8,790 nt of DNA, taken from Parachlamydiaceae bacterium. GTDB taxonomy: Bacteria > Chlamydiota > Chlamydiia > Chlamydiales > Parachlamydiaceae. Every line of letters begins with the position of its first letter. Position 1 is the stretch's first letter. The notes under the pieces were generated by a model. The model searched no databases, was not told the origin of the DNA, and was given only the letters and a program-made list of their open reading frames with translations. The stretch spans positions 1-8,790 of the forward strand of contig JAUXSJ010000219.1 of NCBI GenBank assembly GCA_030679615.1, given 5' to 3'. Both the position numbers and the translations under genes were made by a program. Shown piece by piece: positions 1-6,309 of this stretch.

Positions 1-56
1 GGCATCTTTTTTGTAAAATTTTTCAGCCATATGTACACATATGATTTCAAAATTTT

Positions 57-81
57 TCAAAAAACCTACTCAAAAAACCTA
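57..81. repeat. 12-nt direct repeat, two units
   Basis: TCAAAAAACCTA occurs at 57-68 and again at 70-81, separated by a single C. With two units in AT-rich sequence it may be simple slippage. The AAAAAACCTA core also resembles the end of the dispersed repeat units seen elsewhere in the window, which may be coincidence. Confidence 0.5.
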
Positions 82-121
82 ATTTTTTCAATCAAAGCAA
101 ATTTCGAAAGAAGTCTATTGA

Positions 122-242
122 AAACAATTTAACGCAGAGGCAGGGAGACGGTGAGACGCGAGAGAAGAACATTTAAACAATATTATTAATAAACGTTCTT
201 CTCTGCGTCTCCCTGTCTCCCCGTCTCTGCGTTAAATTGTTT
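122..242. repeat. Long imperfect palindrome (MITE- or REP-like element)
   Basis: The arms at 122-175 and 190-242 are complementary along almost their whole length, around a 14-nt AT-rich loop (176-189). The outermost 18 bp (122-139 with 225-242) pair perfectly. Inside there are four mismatches, one G-T wobble and one bulged G at 160. Each arm is purine- or pyrimidine-rich and built of degenerate GAGACG-like octamers, unlike the AT-rich flanks. There is no open reading frame and no U tract after the stem, so this is not a standard terminator. It lies beyond the apparent clpC terminator. The shape suggests a small non-autonomous mobile element or an RNA hairpin. I recall similar GCAGAGACG-type repeats in unrelated bacteria but cannot confirm a family. 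Confidence 0.8.
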
Positions 243-254
243 CCAATGGATGGG

Positions 255-348
255 ATATCCGAACCATAAAAAAGCGAAGGCTGGGCCTTCGCAGTCCAGA
301 GGTATGATGAACTCATGGCTATTGAATAAAAAAGCCTAAAGTCGAGTC
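255..348 (-). repeat. Dispersed terminator-bearing repeat, copy 1
   Basis: This unit shares three blocks with copies near 6310 and 6458. Positions 255-281 (ATATCCGAACCAT, six As, then the left hairpin arm) are identical over 27 nt to 6458-6484. Positions 313-333 are identical over 21 nt to the reverse complement of 6320-6340. The end block CCTAAAGTC at 335-343 reappears inverted at 6310-6318, and with GAGTC following it resembles 6546-6559. The hairpin inside works as a terminator on the minus strand. The unit has no coding capacity. Confidence 0.8.
268..292 (-). terminator. Intrinsic terminator of clpC
   Basis: Read on the minus strand, an 8-bp GC-rich stem (285-292 with 274-281, GCGAAGGC/GCCTTCGC) with a 3-nt loop is followed at once by six Ts (273 to 268). 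It lies about 100 nt past the clpC stop codon, in the right orientation to end that transcript. It is part of dispersed repeat copy 1, so clpC appears to use a repeat-borne terminator. Confidence 0.8.
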
Positions 349-390
349 TGTGGTAAAAAAATTACAACAAACTCTACTAACGACATCGCA

Positions 391-2940
391 TTATTTTAAT
401 TCTTTAAGAGGTCCACTTCCTGGCTTTTGATGCAAGGGGAAGATCTCATCATCAACAAAGACGATTTTATCGTTTTCTACTGTAACATGACAGCGTCTTC
501 CTTCAGTAGGATTCGATAAAATCCGTTCTGCTAGAGGATCCTCTAAGAATTGTTCAATTTTTCTTCTCAATGGACGCGCTCCCATCTCAGGTTGGAATCC
601 TTGCTCTACAAGAAAACTTTTTGCTGCTTCATCTAATTCGATAAACACTTCTCTTTTGCCTAATCGTTTTTGTAACTTAGCGATTTCAATATTAATGACC
701 TGAAGAAGGTTTTCACGATTCAGAGGATGGAAAACTACAATGTCATTTAAACGATTTAAGAATTCAGGTTTAAAGACTTTCCCTTTCTTTAATTCACTGT
801 CTATTTTTTCTTTAATGCGATCAAAATCTAAAAAGTTTTCTTTTGCACCAAAGCCAATTTCAGTGTTTTGCTTGATTAAATCAGCGCCTAAATTAGAGGT
901 CATGATGATGACAGTGTTTTTGAAGTCCACCTTTCTTCCAAAGGAATCTGTTAAACGACCCTCTTCGAGAATTTGTAGTAATAAATCCATTACATCAGGA
1001 TGTGCCTTTTCTACCTCATCAAATAAAACGACTGAATAGGGCCGTTGTCTTACTTGCTCTGTTAGCTGCCCACCTTCTTCATGTCCCACATATCCTGGAG
1101 GTGATCCTGTCATTCGGCTGACTGCAAATTTTTCCATGTATTCAGACATATCTACCTGAATCAATGCTTCTTCACCTCCAAATAAATTGATGGCCAGCAA
1201 TCTAGCTAAAAGAGTTTTTCCTACACCTGTTGGACCTAAAAATAAGAAGGCTCCTATTGGTCGATTAGGATCTTTGATATCAGCCCGACTGCGTCGTATA
1301 GCTCTACAGACGGTTTTAATGGCTTCTTCTTGGCCAATAATATTTTCTTTTAGAATCTCTTCCATTTTAAGGACTTTTTGAAGTTCACCCTCAGTTAAGC
1401 GATTCATTGGAATGCCTGTTTGTCGTGCGACAACACCTGCTACATCTTCATCTTCTACAATGACTTCATGTTCTTCTTTATTTATTTCCCATTCATCGCA
1501 AATTTTTTGAAGCTGTTCTCTTAACGTTTTTTCTTTATCTCGTAATTTCGCAGCTTTTTCATATTCTTGCTTACTAATGGATTCTTCCTTAGCAATACGT
1601 GTACTTTCGATTTCTAATTCGTAATTACTGATGTCTTGCGGTTGATTCATCATGGAGATCCGCATTTTAGCGCCAGCTTCATCTAAAAGATCGATCGCTT
1701 TATCTGGAAGATAACGGCCAGTTAAGTATCGATCAGACAAGATGGCAGCTGAATGAATGGCTTGCGGAGTGAAAATGACCTTATGATGCTTTTCATATTC
1801 AGGCTTTAAACCATAAAGAATTTCAATTGTTTCTTCGACGCTTGGTGGAGCGACGACAATTTTTTGAAATCGACGTTCTAATGCGGCATCTTTTTCGATA
1901 TGTTTTCGGTATTCATCTATAGTAGTTGCTCCAATACATTGTAATTCTCCTCGTGAAAGAGCCGGTTTCAAAATATTAGAAGCATCAATTGCACCTTCAG
2001 CTGCTCCAGCTCCGACAATAGTATGAAGTTCATCAATGAAGAGAAGCACATTACCATTTTTCTTGATTTCATCCATGACGGCTTTAATACGTTCTTCAAA
2101 TTGACCCCGATATTTAGTTCCAGCAATCATTAATGCTAAATCAAGGGTGATCAATTTCTTTTTTCTTAAGGCATCAGGGACATTGCCTTGGACAATTGCT
2201 TGAGCAAGACCTTCGACAATTGCTGTTTTACCAACACCCGCTTCACCTACTAAAACAGGGTTATTTTTTCTGCGTCTGCATAAAATTAAAATTAAACGCT
2301 CGATTTCTTCTTTTCTTCCGATAACCGGATCCATTTTTCCTTCACGACACATTTCAGTAAGGTCATGACCATAAGCCTTTAATGCAGGCATTTTATCATT
2401 TGCACCTGGAGGAGGTGTTTTTTCGTAAGGGGACTTTCCTTGACTACCAGATTGACTGGTTGGACCTAAATTAGAACCAGAGATCGGAGGAAGTTGTAAG
2501 TTGAAGGTTTCTAATTCTTTTAAAACCTCTTTTCGGACTTCTTTTAAATTGACGTTAAGGTTTTCTAAGACCTGGGCAGCAACTCCGTCTGTTTGTCTCA
2601 ATAAACCTAATAGAAGATGTTCTGTGCCAACGTAGTTATGATTGAGATTTGCGGCTTCTTCATTGGCATGTTCAAAAACCTTTTTTACCGTTCCAGTTAA
2701 AGCAGGGTCACCATAGACCTGAATTTCTGGACCATAGCCTACAAGTTTTTGAACTTCATTGCGGACAGTTTCAAAGTCAATATTAAGGTTACGTAAAACA
2801 TTGACGGCAACGCCTTGGCCAAGTTTTAAAAGACCTAATAAGACATGTTCTGTTCCTAAATAGTTGTGATTCAACCGCTGGGCTTCTTTTTTTGCCAACT
2901 TGATCACTTGTTTTGCGCGATTAGTAAATTTATCAAACAT
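391..2940 (-). CDS. clpC: ATP-dependent Clp protease ATP-binding subunit ClpC (Hsp100 unfoldase)
   Basis: This is a cytosolic AAA+ unfoldase that, by family, threads substrates into the ClpP peptidase. The 849-residue protein is complete. An N-terminal domain with two Clp_N repeats spans about 1-146. A Gly/Ser/Pro linker follows at about 153-182. AAA domain 1 has Walker A GEAGVGKT (232-239), Walker B LLFIDE (299-304) and pore motif KYRG (276-279). A middle domain with a UVR-like stretch (EYEKAAKLRDKE, about 459-470) marks ClpC rather than ClpB. AAA domain 2 has Walker A GPTGVGKT (569-576), Walker B VVLFDE (637-642) and pore loop GYVG. The length matches chlamydial ClpC. I chose ATG at 2940 (MFDKFTNRAKQ) because the family starts there; a GTG four codons upstream is also in frame. 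Shine-Dalgarno pairing is weak. The gene stands alone, divergent from the 3177 gene. Confidence 0.97.
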   Translation of the reverse strand: MFDKFTNRAKQVIKLAKKEAQRLNHNYLGTEHVLLGLLKLGQGVAVNVLRNLNIDFETVRNEVQKLVGYGPEIQVYGDPALTGTVKKVFEHANEEAANLNHNYVGTEHLLLGLLRQTDGVAAQVLENLNVNLKEVRKEVLKELETFNLQLPPISGSNLGPTSQSGSQGKSPYEKTPPPGANDKMPALKAYGHDLTEMCREGKMDPVIGRKEEIERLILILCRRRKNNPVLVGEAGVGKTAIVEGLAQAIVQGNVPDALRKKKLITLDLALMIAGTKYRGQFEERIKAVMDEIKKNGNVLLFIDELHTIVGAGAAEGAIDASNILKPALSRGELQCIGATTIDEYRKHIEKDAALERRFQKIVVAPPSVEETIEILYGLKPEYEKHHKVIFTPQAIHSAAILSDRYLTGRYLPDKAIDLLDEAGAKMRISMMNQPQDISNYELEIESTRIAKEESISKQEYEKAAKLRDKEKTLREQLQKICDEWEINKEEHEVIVEDEDVAGVVARQTGIPMNRLTEGELQKVLKMEEILKENIIGQEEAIKTVCRAIRRSRADIKDPNRPIGAFLFLGPTGVGKTLLARLLAINLFGGEEALIQVDMSEYMEKFAVSRMTGSPPGYVGHEEGGQLTEQVRQRPYSVVLFDEVEKAHPDVMDLLLQILEEGRLTDSFGRKVDFKNTVIIMTSNLGADLIKQNTEIGFGAKENFLDFDRIKEKIDSELKKGKVFKPEFLNRLNDIVVFHPLNRENLLQVINIEIAKLQKRLGKREVFIELDEAAKSFLVEQGFQPEMGARPLRRKIEQFLEDPLAERILSNPTEGRRCHVTVENDKIVFVDDEIFPLHQKPGSGPLKELK

Positions 2941-3003
2941 GTTGAGACCCACTTTCTTAGAAACATTAAAGTCTTATTCAGCTCTTCTGACTGTATATTT
3001 ATA

Positions 3004-3032
3004 AATGTAGAGGGGAGACCCATTTTTTGCAA
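3004..3032 (-). promoter_or_regulatory. Candidate sigma70-like promoter of clpC
   Basis: On the minus strand, TTGCAA (3032 to 3027) and TACATT (3009 to 3004) are separated by 17 nt. Each hexamer matches the consensus at four of six positions. Transcription would start near 2997, leaving a leader of about 57 nt. TGGGTCTC occurs both in the spacer and just before the start codon. I saw no CIRCE element. Confidence 0.4.
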
Positions 3033-3052
3033 AAAAAATGTACCGAAGGACA
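3031..3052 (-). terminator. Possible weak leftward terminator with UUCG loop
   Basis: On the minus strand, TGTCCTTCGGTACA (3052 to 3039) can fold into a five-pair stem with one C-U mismatch, closed by a C(UUCG)G tetraloop. Eight Ts follow (3038 to 3031). It sits just upstream of the clpC -35 element, where it could stop stray leftward transcripts. The stem is short and imperfect, so function is uncertain. Confidence 0.3.
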
Positions 3053-3066
3053 AAAAAGATGCTTAA

Positions 3067-3095
3067 TTGATGACTTTGCCGTTTCTTTGGATAAT
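3067..3095 (+). promoter_or_regulatory. Candidate sigma70-like promoter of the 3177 gene
   Basis: TTGATG (3067-3072) and GATAAT (3090-3095, five of six consensus positions) are separated by 17 nt. Transcription would begin near 3102 and give a leader of about 75 nt that includes the inverted repeat at 3131-3164. The -35 element is 34 bp from the divergent clpC -35. Confidence 0.45.
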
Positions 3096-3130
3096 CTTTA
3101 TTCATTCTTAGTTTTTACATGAGAAAATAA

Positions 3131-3164
3131 GGTTAAATAAAAGTTTCTATTTAAGAATTTAACC
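3131..3164 (+). promoter_or_regulatory. Inverted repeat abutting the ribosome binding site of the 3177 gene
   Basis: GGTTAAAT (3131-3138) and ATTTAACC (3157-3164) are perfect inverted 8-mers around 18 nt. An alternative inner pairing, TAAATA (3134-3139) with TATTTA (3148-3153), competes with it. The right arm ends directly before the purine-rich AAAAGAAG (3165-3172) that serves as a weak Shine-Dalgarno for the ATG at 3177. It could be an operator or an mRNA hairpin affecting translation; nothing here decides between them. Confidence 0.4.
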
Positions 3165-3176
3165 AAAAGAAGTCAT

Positions 3177-4145
3177 ATGCATATAAGAAGAGATGTAGAA
3201 AGTGTGGGTGTTTTTAATAAGCATCAGATTGATTCTTCAAAAAATGCTGTTGTGCCAAAAAATCCCACGACAACGAAAACAGATGCTTTTGTACAAAATT
3301 TAATCAAAACGATAGCAGGTTTTGCACTTGGAGCCGGTGCTGTTTTTGTGGCTGGTGTATTTACGGGTGGTGTGGGAATTGGTGTTATTATTGCAGGGGG
3401 AGTAGCTGGGGCTTTGATCGCAGTTATTACAGATGTTGCGTTGAGAGCTCTTGGTAAGGTTAAAGGAAAAGTTGTTGTCAATCCACCAAAAATGATGAAT
3501 GATATCCGTACATATTGGCAACAAAAAGATAAGAATGATTTAATTAAAGAATTTCAAAATGATTTTTTAAGAGATACCTATCACTTAAAAAAAGAGATCA
3601 TATCGGAGCCTTTAAAAGATAACGCTTCCAAAGAAGAAAAAGCAGAAAGTAGTTTAAGAAAAATTGGAGAGGATCTTCCAAAGATTAAAGAAGCATTTGG
3701 AACTCCAGCATTAATAAATATTGCGTGTATTGCGCAGCAAGCATTTAATGTTGATGCACTTGTACTTTTAAATAATGAAGCGCAACAAGTTGAGGAAGTA
3801 ATTAAGCTAAAAAACCCAAATGTAGTGGTTATAATACAACATATAAAAAATGAATACTTTTTGAATGAAACTAAAGACGGAAAAGTTGAAATCTATATAT
3901 TTTCACGGTTTAACCATTTATATTTTGATCAAAAGAAAAACACCAAAGATTATACAGATTTCCGAACTGCGATTACAAAAATATCAGTAGATAAGAACGA
4001 ATTGAACAATGATTATTCTTTTGTCGGAATTGATGATCTAGAGGCTATTGCCCCTAGTTTAAAAGTAACTATTATGTATTCTGATAATTGCAAAACTTTA
4101 GAAGAGGCCGACAAACAAGTTTTAACTTTGAATAAAATTTATTAA
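3177..4145 (+). CDS. Hypothetical protein with Inc-like bilobed hydrophobic hairpin
   Basis: I do not recognise this 322-residue protein. Residues 1-42 are polar and Ser/Thr/Lys-rich with no classical signal peptide. Residues about 45-89 form one long hydrophobic block. It reads as two membrane segments (about 45-62 and 69-89) joined by a tight TGGVGI turn, with many glycines, including GxxxG spacings at 48/52, 60/64 and 74/78. This bilobed pattern is the hallmark of chlamydial inclusion membrane (Inc) proteins, which are type III secreted. Residues about 110-175 are charged and probably helical. About 176-322 alternates short hydrophobic stretches with polar loops, suggesting a mixed alpha/beta domain. 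The start is the first ATG; the next in-frame Met is at residue 106. The gene is monocistronic and converges on the NlpC gene with 7 bp between stops. The Inc role is inference; a glycine-zipper membrane protein is the alternative. Confidence 0.85.
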   Translation: MHIRRDVESVGVFNKHQIDSSKNAVVPKNPTTTKTDAFVQNLIKTIAGFALGAGAVFVAGVFTGGVGIGVIIAGGVAGALIAVITDVALRALGKVKGKVVVNPPKMMNDIRTYWQQKDKNDLIKEFQNDFLRDTYHLKKEIISEPLKDNASKEEKAESSLRKIGEDLPKIKEAFGTPALINIACIAQQAFNVDALVLLNNEAQQVEEVIKLKNPNVVVIIQHIKNEYFLNETKDGKVEIYIFSRFNHLYFDQKKNTKDYTDFRTAITKISVDKNELNNDYSFVGIDDLEAIAPSLKVTIMYSDNCKTLEEADKQVLTLNKIY

Positions 4146-4152
4146 TTTAATG

Positions 4153-5025
4153 TTATCTATCAAAATCTTCACTATTGGATAAGCCCTCTTTTAACTGTCG
4201 TGCTGTTCGATAAGGAAAACAGGCTTCCTGTTTTCCGCTCCATTCTAAATCATCTAAAGAACTAATTCTTACCCAAGGTTTGTTTTCTAATGGAGTAACA
4301 TGAATAAATTTGTACTTACCTATCGACATTCCAACATGTAAAATATCATCTTTTGTATTACCGAAAAAAACCAAATCTCCAGGTTCTAATTCTTCCAGTA
4401 TTATTTCTTTAAAGCGTTCATCTAGAGCTTGCTGTTTAGCAAATCTAGGTAAGTGAATTTCGAGTTCTCGATATAACAATTGAATAAAGCCTGAGCAATC
4501 AAAACCATAACTACAGCGTCCTCCTTTTCTATAAGGTATATTTAAAAATTTTTTGCTTAAATCGACTAATTTTTCTTTGTGATTTAAGCTTTGAGAATTT
4601 GAAATTTCACCTTTTAAAATATAGCATCTACAACTATCAGGTAAAGTAACATAATCCCATAATGGATCAGACTCATCAATCACTTTTATCTTGCAGCCAA
4701 AAGGCAATGAATTAAGAGGGGAAAAATCTAAAGAGTTTTTTTCATAAATATAAGTTTTTAAGGCAGAGATTCTTTTATCTGATGTATATGGGTCGTTAGA
4801 TATGATAATGACATCATTCGGTACCCAGCCTACACAACCATCTGAAGTTTTAATAAATAACCATTGATTTTCATCCTGACGAACAAAAGTTCTTTCTAGA
4901 TCAACATGTTCAGAAAAAAATATTTGAGAGACAATTTCTGCGCATTTTGTAGGCTCTTTTCTTAAAAAGAAATTTGATTCATTAACAATATAATATAAAT
5001 TTTCGGCCGAAGAATTAACATTCAT
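4153..5025 (-). CDS. NlpC/P60 family peptidoglycan endopeptidase with SH3-like N-terminus
   Basis: By family this is a cysteine peptidase that cleaves the gamma-D-glutamyl-diaminoacid bond in peptidoglycan stem peptides. The 290-residue protein has two bacterial SH3-like stretches, about 14-75 (with GCVGWVPNDV at 63-72) and about 85-142. The catalytic domain follows at about 150-275: FDCSGF with nucleophile Cys177, His230 in LHVGM, and His242 in FIHVT. The domain also shows the usual PGDLVFFG segment (215-222). The architecture and the Cys-53-His-12-His spacing resemble YkfC-type enzymes, which recycle muropeptides. Chlamydiae carry a comparable single NlpC/P60 protein linked to peptidoglycan turnover at division. 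No signal peptide is visible, so the enzyme is cytosolic unless exported another way. It starts 23 bp after the hemB stop and is probably cotranscribed. No Shine-Dalgarno is visible before the ATG. Confidence 0.93.
   Translation of the reverse strand: MNVNSSAENLYYIVNESNFFLRKEPTKCAEIVSQIFFSEHVDLERTFVRQDENQWLFIKTSDGCVGWVPNDVIIISNDPYTSDKRISALKTYIYEKNSLDFSPLNSLPFGCKIKVIDESDPLWDYVTLPDSCRCYILKGEISNSQSLNHKEKLVDLSKKFLNIPYRKGGRCSYGFDCSGFIQLLYRELEIHLPRFAKQQALDERFKEIILEELEPGDLVFFGNTKDDILHVGMSIGKYKFIHVTPLENKPWVRISSLDDLEWSGKQEACFPYRTARQLKEGLSNSEDFDR
4214..4236. repeat. Perfect 10-bp hairpin inside the 3' end of the NlpC gene
   Basis: GGAAAACAGG (4214-4223) and CCTGTTTTCC (4227-4236) are perfect inverted repeats around CTT. 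The hairpin lies in the coding region for residues about 264-271 of the endopeptidase. It is 69 nt past the stop of the convergent 3177 gene, so it could protect or end that gene's mRNA 3' end. No T run follows in either direction, so it is not a canonical intrinsic terminator. Confidence 0.6.
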
Positions 5026-5048
5026 ATAAAAATTTATTTAATAAGTAG

Positions 5049-6023
5049 TTAACTTTTCCATTTTGCAATGTCTTTTGCAAAATAGGTAATAATAAAATCA
5101 GCGCCAGCACGACGAATTCCTGTTACAATTTCCAAAACAGCCTTTTTTTCATCAACCCAACCTTTTTCTGCTGCAGCTTTAATCATACTAAATTCTCCGC
5201 TCGTGTGATAAGCGCCTAAAGGAACTTCAGGATAGGCTTGTTTAACACGATAAATAACATCTAAATAACTATGAGCGGGTTTAACCATGAGCATGTCGGC
5301 GCCTTCTTCTACATCAAGCTGGACTTCTCTTAATGCTTCTAAAGCATTAGCTGGATCCATTTGATGCGTACTTCTATCTCCGTGTTGAGGGGCTCCTTCT
5401 GCAGCAAATCGAAAAGGACCATACAGTGAAGATTGGTATTTTACAGAGTAACTTAAAATGGGAATATGTTGAAATCCTTCATCATCCAATCCTTTTCTGA
5501 GGGCTTTTACCATCCCATCCATCATCCCACTTGGTGCGATGACATTGGTTCCAGCTTTTGCATGACTCACAGCTTGTTTGACAAGAATTTCTAAAGTTTG
5601 ATCGTTGTCAACATCCAATTGACCATTGTGTTTTTTTAAAACACCACAATGCCCATGATCTGTATATTCACATAAACAGCAATCGGAAATAATTAATAAA
5701 TCGTTTGAAATTTTTCGTATTTCGCCTATGGCCTCTTGGATAATGCCTTGATCATGCAAAGACTCCGAACCAAGAGAATCTTTATTCGACGGGACACCAA
5801 ATAATATTACAGAAGAAAGACCTAGATCTAAGAGTTCTGTAATTTCTTGTTTTAATCCATTCAAAGGAATTTGATAATGACCAGGCATTGAATGAATAGG
5901 GTTTTTTACGCCATTTTTTCCTTTAATAAAAAGAGGATGAACTAAGTCTTTGATATTAAGTTCGGTTTCACGAATAAGATCTCTAAGGACGGGGTGTTGT
6001 CTAAGTCTTCTTAATCTAAGCAT
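5049..6023 (-). CDS. hemB: Delta-aminolevulinic acid dehydratase (porphobilinogen synthase)
   Basis: This cytosolic enzyme condenses two 5-aminolevulinate molecules into porphobilinogen, the second step of tetrapyrrole synthesis from ALA. The protein is 324 residues, the normal family length, and complete. The two Schiff-base lysines are in YSVKYQSS (Lys195) and LMVKPA (Lys248). The cysteine-rich metal site is intact: DCCLCEYTDHGHCG gives Cys116, Cys118 and Cys126 in the spacing of zinc-dependent enzymes, so an active-site Zn is expected. The C-terminal substrate motif reads YHTSGEFSM (272-280) where many homologues have YQVSGEY; the Ser-Gly-Glu core is kept. The start is the first ATG of the frame and fits the family N-terminus. 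It is the first gene of a probable hemB-NlpC operon and is divergent from sucA. A weak AAGAAA lies before the ATG. Confidence 0.97.
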   Translation of the reverse strand: MLRLRRLRQHPVLRDLIRETELNIKDLVHPLFIKGKNGVKNPIHSMPGHYQIPLNGLKQEITELLDLGLSSVILFGVPSNKDSLGSESLHDQGIIQEAIGEIRKISNDLLIISDCCLCEYTDHGHCGVLKKHNGQLDVDNDQTLEILVKQAVSHAKAGTNVIAPSGMMDGMVKALRKGLDDEGFQHIPILSYSVKYQSSLYGPFRFAAEGAPQHGDRSTHQMDPANALEALREVQLDVEEGADMLMVKPAHSYLDVIYRVKQAYPEVPLGAYHTSGEFSMIKAAAEKGWVDEKKAVLEIVTGIRRAGADFIITYFAKDIAKWKS

Positions 6024-6060
6024 GTGGTTTTCTTGTGTATGTAAGGTAGAAGGAATTCAA

Positions 6061-6089
6061 ACTATAAAAAAACCAAAGTATTTATTCAA
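6061..6089 (-). promoter_or_regulatory. Candidate sigma70-like promoter of hemB and the NlpC gene
   Basis: On the minus strand, TTGAAT (6089 to 6084) and TATAGT (6066 to 6061) are separated by exactly 17 nt. They match the consensus at four and five of six positions. Transcription would start near 6054, giving a leader of about 30 nt before the hemB ATG. This is the best promoter match I found in the window. Confidence 0.6.
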
Positions 6090-6190
6090 TCAATAGAACA
6101 AAAGTAGTTTGCGTTTTATTTTTGACGCGCAAGCATAAAATATCGATCTCCTAGGTTTTCAATTTCGCCTCAGATAAAACAAAGGTGGTA

Positions 6191-6232
6191 ATCAGGCCGT
6201 CCCGGCCTGATAGCCAAAATAGATTCAGGCCG
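6191..6232. repeat. GC-rich REP-like inverted repeats with competing pairings
   Basis: ATCAGGCCG (6191-6199) pairs perfectly with CGGCCTGAT (6203-6211) around TCC. The middle arm can instead pair with TCAGGCCG (6225-6232), forming an 8-bp stem around 14 nt, so the two folds exclude each other. The block is strikingly GC-rich for the region. No T run follows. A tandem AGGCTGC pair (6233-6239 and 6246-6252) lies just beyond. It is upstream of the hemB promoter, so not in the hemB leader. Confidence 0.65.
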
Positions 6233-6309
6233 AGGCTGCTCAAATAGGCTGCATATGCCTAGAAATAATCGTAATTTTGTAAAAATTAATGATTTAGATC
6301 GAATGATTT

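Larger units (their letters stand above)
1..390. other. Gene-free region downstream of clpC
   Basis: I see no credible coding sequence here on either strand. The stretch is very AT-rich up to about 120, with many A and T runs. It holds a near-palindrome at 28-43, a 12-nt direct repeat at 57-81, a long imperfect palindrome at 122-242, and a dispersed repeat unit at 255-348 that includes the apparent clpC terminator. What lies to the left of the window is unknown, so the first bases could belong to the flank of another gene. Confidence 0.7.

Noticed and set aside
166..169. CRISPR-like array suggested by the repeated GAGACG octamers near 140-165
   Set aside because: The octamers are degenerate and contiguous without spacers, and the whole is explained by one long palindrome.
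740..1381. Plus-strand open frames of 99 and 64 codons inside clpC
   Set aside because: They are antisense to the highly conserved second AAA domain and show no independent coding signal.
2941..2952. Longer clpC start at a GTG four codons upstream
   Set aside because: The family begins with MF(D/E)KFTNRAKQ, which coincides with the ATG at 2940; the extra residues have no counterpart that I know.
2941..3060. CIRCE or CtsR-type heat-shock operator before clpC
   Set aside because: I found neither the TTAGCACTC inverted pair nor tandem GGTCAAA heptads in the upstream region.
2866..3066. Open frame of 66 codons on the plus strand overlapping the clpC start
   Set aside because: It is antisense to the conserved clpC N-terminus and crosses the clpC promoter region; it is a chance frame.
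3224..3524. Minus-strand open frames of 85 and 74 codons inside the Inc-like gene
   Set aside because: They mirror the glycine- and threonine-rich stretch of the sense gene and give low-complexity products.
6109..6132. Inverted repeat TTGCG/CGCAA upstream of the hemB promoter
   Set aside because: The arms are only five bases with a 14-nt gap, which is too weak to separate from chance.
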